From positions 16,758,449 to 16,822,448 of the forward strand of contig NC_092329.1 of the NCBI RefSeq assembly GCF_036785885.1: a stretch of DNA of 64,000 nt, given 5' to 3'. The DNA is from Coffea arabica (taxonomy: Eukaryota; Streptophyta; Magnoliopsida; Gentianales; Rubiaceae). A program made the translations under genes and the position numbers. Numbering within the stretch: the first letter of the stretch is position 1; every line of letters begins with the position of its first letter. This document shows, one piece after another, positions 58,566-64,000 of the stretch. The notes beneath the pieces are model-generated. The model saw only the letters and a program-made list of their open reading frames with translations, ran no database searches and was not told the DNA's origin.

Positions 58566-61500
58566 TGTGAGAGCTTGAGAAATTATATATATACATATGT
58601 ACACATTATATATTTTTTAATTTATTTTATTTTCATATGTTACCAAAAGCATTGCATACACCAAATAATCATCAAATTATATGTTAATTGATTTCTTATA
58701 AATTGAATATATAGAATACCCTAAATTAGTGTAAGAAAATTCTTATAGGGATACACCAACTAAAATAAGATAAAATTTGAGGCAATACTTGAAGAGAATA
58801 TAAATACAACTCCTTAACAAGTAAATAAGCTAACACTAAAAGACCCTTCTAACCATAGGACTTGATCAAACTATCATGCAACCTATTAGAAATCTAGTTT
58901 CTTAAGTAATGACCAAGAGAAAGAAAGAGCTCTGCCATTTTAGACTTCAACCGAGGGCAAAAACAAGAGAGAAAACAGAATACTAGGCTATCTACTGTCT
59001 TCTGTGACGCACCGAAAAAAAAGAGTGTGAGAACCCGTAAAAACCCTAATATTTTCCTAGGGTTTTAGTTCCTTTAATTGCATAATTTTTGCATTTCTGG
59101 CTTAGAAATATCATCTGGGTGGATTTTATGAGCAATTATAGTTTTAAGATGATTTTTCTAGCATTGGTGAGTTTTTAGAAAATTAAGAATAAATATTGGA
59201 CGTGGGACCCACTAGTGCGAAAAGTTCGGAAAAATTCGGCCAATAAGGTTAAGTTTCGGATACTGTTAAAAGTTTATCGGGTATTAAGAGATAAGTAGGG
59301 TGTGTGAAGTGATTGATGTGAGAGAGAAAAGAATGATAAGGATGCATTTAATAGAGTGACACATGTCACTTTCTTATTGGTTGAACTTTTAAGAATTACT
59401 ATTCATTGTCTTGACTTATTTGACCAAGGGATTAAATATCCAAAATTCACCAAAAAATCACCATTTTTCTCTCCTTGTTGGCCGGCCACCTTGAGCAAGA
59501 AAGGAAGGAGATTTCTTCAATTTTCAAACTTCTACTTGGTGCAAATCAACCAAAAACATTTGCTTCCATCCATTTCACTCCATAAAATCCTATCTTCTAG
59601 TGTTAGTGAGTGTAGAGGTGAACTTTGTTTGAAGGATTAAGGTGCCCAACATCCTCCTCTCTCTTGGTTCTTGGTAAGTGAAGCTTGAAACACCTTACTA
59701 CCTCTAATGATACTTATTTTGTGCTTAATGGGGGCATGAGAGAAGGAATATATGATTTGTTTCTTGATTTGGTTTGTTTTGGTGAAGTTTTCCATTTTAT
59801 GATGATTTTTCTGGTTTAATTGGATTATGATGGTGTGGTTGTTGGTGATGATTGGCAATGGACTAAAATGACTCTAGTGGGTGTGAAAGGTGGATAAATG
59901 CAACCAATTTTGGATTTGGTGTGAAAATTGAAAAGTTAGGGTTCTTAAATCCCCAATTCTGTCCGGTTTTGGATCATAGGGTTAGAAGCCGAATTTGACT
60001 TTGCTCAAAACATGAAAGTTGTAGGTATTGATATGATTGAGATGCCTGCAAAATTTCAGGTCATTTGGATTAATGTAGAATGAGTTATGACGAAATTACT
60101 GTAGCTGTTCTGCTTTGATCAGAATGCGAAAACTGCGATAGTAATTGGCCATTTTGACTGGAATTGGTTTGGATTTTGGAGTTGATGTCTTCTGATGAAA
60201 TGTAGCTGGATGTCTTAGCTAACTTATGCCTTTGGAATTTCGGCATTTGGACTTGTATGGACTGAGATATACCGATTACAGTTTTATGTGATTTGCAAAC
60301 CTGTTTTGGTAATTCTGGTATAGTATTTGGCATTTTCGACCTAGTTAAGCTAGAAACTGGATTAAGTGACCTTCTACATTGTTGTAGCCCTGTTTCATAG
60401 CTTCGAAACGGTGGGTCTTACACCCCCAACCGATAATTGTAGTGAGAGTTGTGCCATTACCGCATTATGACGTCAAAACTGTTTTTCTGGTTTTGAGCTT
60501 AACCTTCATTTCCGGACTTTTCCCTAGCTTGACTTGTCTTTGTACTACTTGGAGCTTGCTGAATGGATATTAGATGAACTTATTTGTGTGACTTTGGGAC
60601 TGGCTGGAGTAATAATGAAGCCATGATGGCTGGAAAAGTTAGCAAATGTAGGGGAAGTGCTGTCCGAACTTTGAAGGGACTTGTTTGCATTGGGTTTGTG
60701 ATCTAAGGCTTGGAGTTGAGCAAGGCAATGATACATGATGGATGGTTTCTGAGCCGTGGAGGTGAGTGACCCTAAACTGTTTCCAAAATTACTTATGAAC
60801 CGTTTATTGCACTATTTACTTGATTGCATATCATGAGTGCTTGCATGTGGCCCATGACATGTTTTGGCTTAAATGAGTGCTTGGAATTCGTGTGCTGAAC
60901 ACCAACGTCTCCACCTCTGTGTACTGTTCATCTGGAGCAAATGGCTCCCCCACTGACTGTTTACTGTTTAATGTTTGTTTGGAGCGTTGGGTGTTTAAGT
61001 ACAACGATTTCGCTGGCTCACGAGAGCAATAAATGTACCTTTGATCTTGAAATCATGACATCACTGAAATGAACGACTGTGAAACTGAATTGATTACTGA
61101 TTTTAATGGTTACTCGCTGAGCTTCTAGCTCACCCCAAAAATGTTTTATTTCCCCCCCCACAGGGCTCAAGGCGAAGAAAAGCTTGGAGTGCTTATTCAC
61201 GTGACTGGATGGCTTATATCGTGTACAGTTTAAATTTGGATTTATTTTATGTACGAGTTGGGCTTGTATCAATATTTGGAATTGAAACGGATGTAAGTAT
61301 ACATCCCACGATTGGAATTAGTTTCCGCTGCATTTGTGATATGTAATTATTGGAGAATTTGATGTAATTTTGAGAGTTATATTGTAATATATTTGAGGAT
61401 TGTAGTGAACGACTGAGTCCCGGCGAGAGCTGGGCAGGCGGCCCGCCGAACCCTCTGGTTCGCCTTAGGGGGAGGTGGGGCCGTCACATCTTCATTCCAA

Positions 61501-63907
61501 AAGGCCGAGAGAAAGAGTGAGAGTGAGGGAGCTCTGGTTCCATTCTTCCCTACCAGCTTCAACCAAGTGAGAGAGTGAAGCAAGATAGGAGAAAGAGAGA
61601 GCTTGGTGGAGAAAATTGATGAATCGAAGCAAGAAACTAGAGTAGTCTGTAATTGTCGATTCTGAGGAAAAAAGAAAAGAGGTAAAATGCTGCAACAATC
61701 TTTTAATTATCTGGTATAATTGAATACTTAAGCTGCATGTTAAATTTTAGCTAGGAAAAATGAGTTTTAGCTGAGGGAAAATTCTGTTTAGTGACTGAAT
61801 GAGAGCTAGAAAAAAACTGTGACAACCGAGGATGATGCAGGAATTTTAGCTTAAGTACCAGAGTTGTCTTTGGAGAATGATGTTAGGAATGCATGAAAAA
61901 GGTTTAGCTTAAGTTTTTTAAGATGCTCCGCTGGAAAAACCCATGAAAAACTGGAAGATTGAGCTGGAAATGTTGAGAGACAGCCGCTGGAATTTTTCCA
62001 GCTTCAGCCGAGAGAAGGAATAAAGAATTTTTCCGGTTTCCTCATGAATTCTGGTTCCAAACTGTTACATTAAGGCTTGATTTGTTGTATAATACTTTAG
62101 TCTTAGCATGCATGAAAGATTTGAGTATAAATGAAGAGATTATTGGAGAAATTTCGTGTCTTAAAACTGGTTGCTGCTAGAGTTTTTTTTTTTCAATTTG
62201 GCCGAGAGGGAGATTAAGACTTGGTTCAGCTATGCTCTTTGATTCCTTGGCTGTAAACTTTATATTATTGCTTAAGATACTCTATAGCTTGATAATTACT
62301 CTCTGCATGTTAATTTGGGAGAGAGGAAAATGAAGAAATGGAGGAAAGCAGTTTTGTACTTAAACTGCCGAGCTGCTGGAAGTTACAATTAGCTGAGGAC
62401 AGAATTATTTGTGGCTTTTGGTGGAATTATTTGCTGAAATTACATGTTATTTGTTTTAGTTTAGGTTGGACAGAATGTATACTAAGTGTTTAGTGTTTTA
62501 AGCAAGTAAAAGATGGAACTTTGTTGAAAATTATGAAGTAATGTTGCTGGAAATTTGCTTTGCTGGCCGAGAGAGTGAGGGGTTGAAACTCTCATGTTAT
62601 TTTCGAAAATTCTAGGATAATTGATTGCAATCTTATACAAAACATCTTATAACATCTTAACCTTGCCTCTCGTGTACATTTTATTGATTCTAAAACTTGG
62701 AGGGATGATGAAATTGAGCAAATTTAAACCATAAGTGAACTAGAATCTGATTTAGCCGAAAAGGAAGAAATGAAAAGTTTTACCAGTTTTAATTTTAAGT
62801 TTGGATTGAAAATGATTTAGCCTTAACTCAAACGCTTCACAACATCTTAAATTTGGTATTTATCCATATTTTCCTTGTTTTGAACTACCAAACTTGGTAA
62901 ATCTTGAAGGGGGATGTAAGAAAGCTTGTTGAAATTTTTGTTTTGTTTTATAACCCAGGAACTTGGGTTTTAGTAATTTAAACCTTAAATTGGTAAGCGA
63001 TGAGTAGCTACATACGAATTGTATATTCACCTTAGGATCCTAAACTTGTCTCAGGGGACGGCAGCGAGCCAGGAAGAAACTCCGACATTCAAGCATAACT
63101 TGTATTGATTAGGGTGAGTGTTCTTAAGTTGATTGTACATGCTTATTTGATGACTTTGCTTATTTTGAAGATTTATTGATAAAATGCTAGAGCGTACTTA
63201 ACCGCTACTGCCTTATTGAATTGAAAAGAACACCATAGTGAATGTTGATCGAATTGTGAATGTAGGCTATTGTGTACTTTATCACATCAGTCGAATTGGG
63301 CCCCAAGCCTTGGCTAGTTGATCTAGTCGAGCCGGTATAGGAATTGGTTGATTAGGTTAGCTACCATGAGCAATTGAGTGGCATGCTCGAGTTTACCTAG
63401 AAGATTGGAGAATAATGAACTGTATATTGAATGTCGGGGATTGTTTATTATTTTGGAGGACATAAGGGGAAATGGTGGAGCAAGAAGAATTGTATCCTTT
63501 TAATGATTGTTTATCTTATTGATTTGTCCTTCTAATTGGTTATGATTTAAGAAATGTCTTGCAAAGATATTGTATTTATACTTTTGAACCTCATTGAGCT
63601 TTAGCTCAACCGTTTAGCTTTGTTTTCCTTACAGGGGTTGAGGTTTGAAAAATGATCGAGTTGAATTAGAAAGTTAATTTTCAGAAGATCCGTTAGTGTG
63701 TATATATTGTAGTCGTGGTTTCTTTTGTACCTTGAAATGGTCGAATCTTTTATTTTGAGTTTGGTGTAGTATTAAGAATGGATGTTTGGATGCTTAGTGT
63801 AAAATGTTATCTCTGAAGTTAATGTTAGTTAATGAGTCCTGGCAAGAGCCAAACAGGTAGTCCACTAACTTCTAGAGTATGCCCTAGAAGAAGATGGGGA
63901 CGTCACA
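58566..63907 (+). mobile_element. Outer solo LTR in the Athila integrase (about 2.85 kb without the nested LTR)
   Basis: It starts TGTGAGAGCTTG and ends GGGGACGTCACA, flanked by AGAAG. There is no internal coding region, so it is a solo LTR. It is split at 58998-61493 by another LTR. The tail shares with the other chromovirus-type LTRs the phrases GTCC-GGC-AGAGCC and CATTGAGCTTTAGCTCA followed by TTTTCCTTACAGG (63589-63634). It also has GGCCGAGAG-rich leader-like DNA at about 61503 and an AGGTAAAA donor-like site at 61680. The + orientation follows from these landmarks. Confidence 0.88.
59003..61488 (+). mobile_element. Inner solo LTR, chromovirus type, 2486 bp
   Basis: It starts TGTGACGCACCG and ends GGGGCCGTCACA, flanked by the 5-bp duplication TCTTC (58998-59002 and 61489-61493). 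No internal region remains. It contains TTGGCCGGCCACC (about 59480), a GGTAAGTG donor-like site (59673), the motif CGCTGAGCTTCTAGCTCACC (61115-61135) and a C-rich acceptor-like CACAGGG (61160). The tail GGCGGCCCGCCGAACC and TTCGCCTTAGGGGG matches the long LTR at 42246-47398. It is the youngest insertion in this nest. The open frames in it show no domain. Confidence 0.9.
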
Positions 63908-63912
63908 AGAAG

Positions 63913-64000
63913 ACAAAGGCATTTCATGATAAAATTATCTCCAGGAAGAATTTTTGTGTTGGCCAAAAAGTTCTACTTTTTCATTCTAGACTCAAAATTT
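63913..64000 (+). pseudogene. Athila integrase C-terminal part, continues past the window
   Basis: After the duplication AGAAG the frame resumes as KTKAFHDKIISRKNF and GQKVLLFHSRLKI, the well-known region after the catalytic core of Athila integrase. It directly continues the sequence cut at 58565. The window ends inside it, so the rest of the element and its 3' LTR are not visible. Confidence 0.88.

Noticed and set aside
59356..59858. ORFs on both strands that could be a small host gene.
   Set aside because: They fall inside the inner solo LTR, whose borders are fixed by the TCTTC duplication.

Overview
The window is plant nuclear DNA, almost certainly from a eudicot-type flowering plant. 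I found no host gene, rRNA, tRNA gene or CRISPR array. Almost everything that can be identified is transposable-element (TE) DNA, mostly broken and nested. The lineages seen are Tat/Ogre, Athila and chromovirus (Ty3/gypsy), SIRE-type and other Ty1/copia elements, a Mutator-like element (MULE), a CACTA element and a LINE. The AT-rich spacer, minisatellites and many solo LTRs fit repeat-rich, probably heterochromatic, intergenic DNA.

Layout: (1) 160-5140 (+) is a decayed Tat/Ogre polyprotein with protease, reverse transcriptase, two RNases H and integrase. (2) 6533-26969 is a nest: a 36-bp minisatellite, probably inside a Tat-type LTR, is split by a MULE (6941-26514, 9-bp TSD). The MULE transposase is split by a SIRE-type copia element (9360-23779, minus strand, 5-bp TSD). 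That element holds a 4.4-kb solo Tat LTR (13171-17535, 5-bp TSD). (3) 27-34.5 kb is old debris: a Ty3 RT/RNase H fragment, a LINE endonuclease fragment and LTR pieces, ending in a Tat LTR 3' end at 34489. (4) 34490-39847 is a short copia element without coding capacity, holding a CACTA deletion derivative (34841-38983). (5) 41.2-47.9 kb is a minus-strand chromovirus gag/protease remnant split by a 5.15-kb LTR. (6) 48368-52150 is a decayed copia gag-pol (+). (7) 52175-64000 is an Athila element (+) whose integrase is split by a solo LTR (58566-63907), itself split by a second solo LTR (59003-61488).

The elements are related as hosts and invaders, not as a pathway. Target-site duplications (TSDs) give a firm relative order in three nests. 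The most intact units are the 510-codon extra ORF of the SIRE element, the SIRE LTR pair (about 15 substitutions in 1.3 kb by eye, so a recent insertion), and the recognisable MULE gene pair: a MuDR-type transposase plus a convergent GRF-like zinc-finger/transmembrane ORF.

The points most worth checking are that convergent second MULE gene, an intron-like donor/acceptor arrangement shared by several Ty3 LTRs, and a dense cluster of CGTCCGA motifs in the SIRE LTRs.
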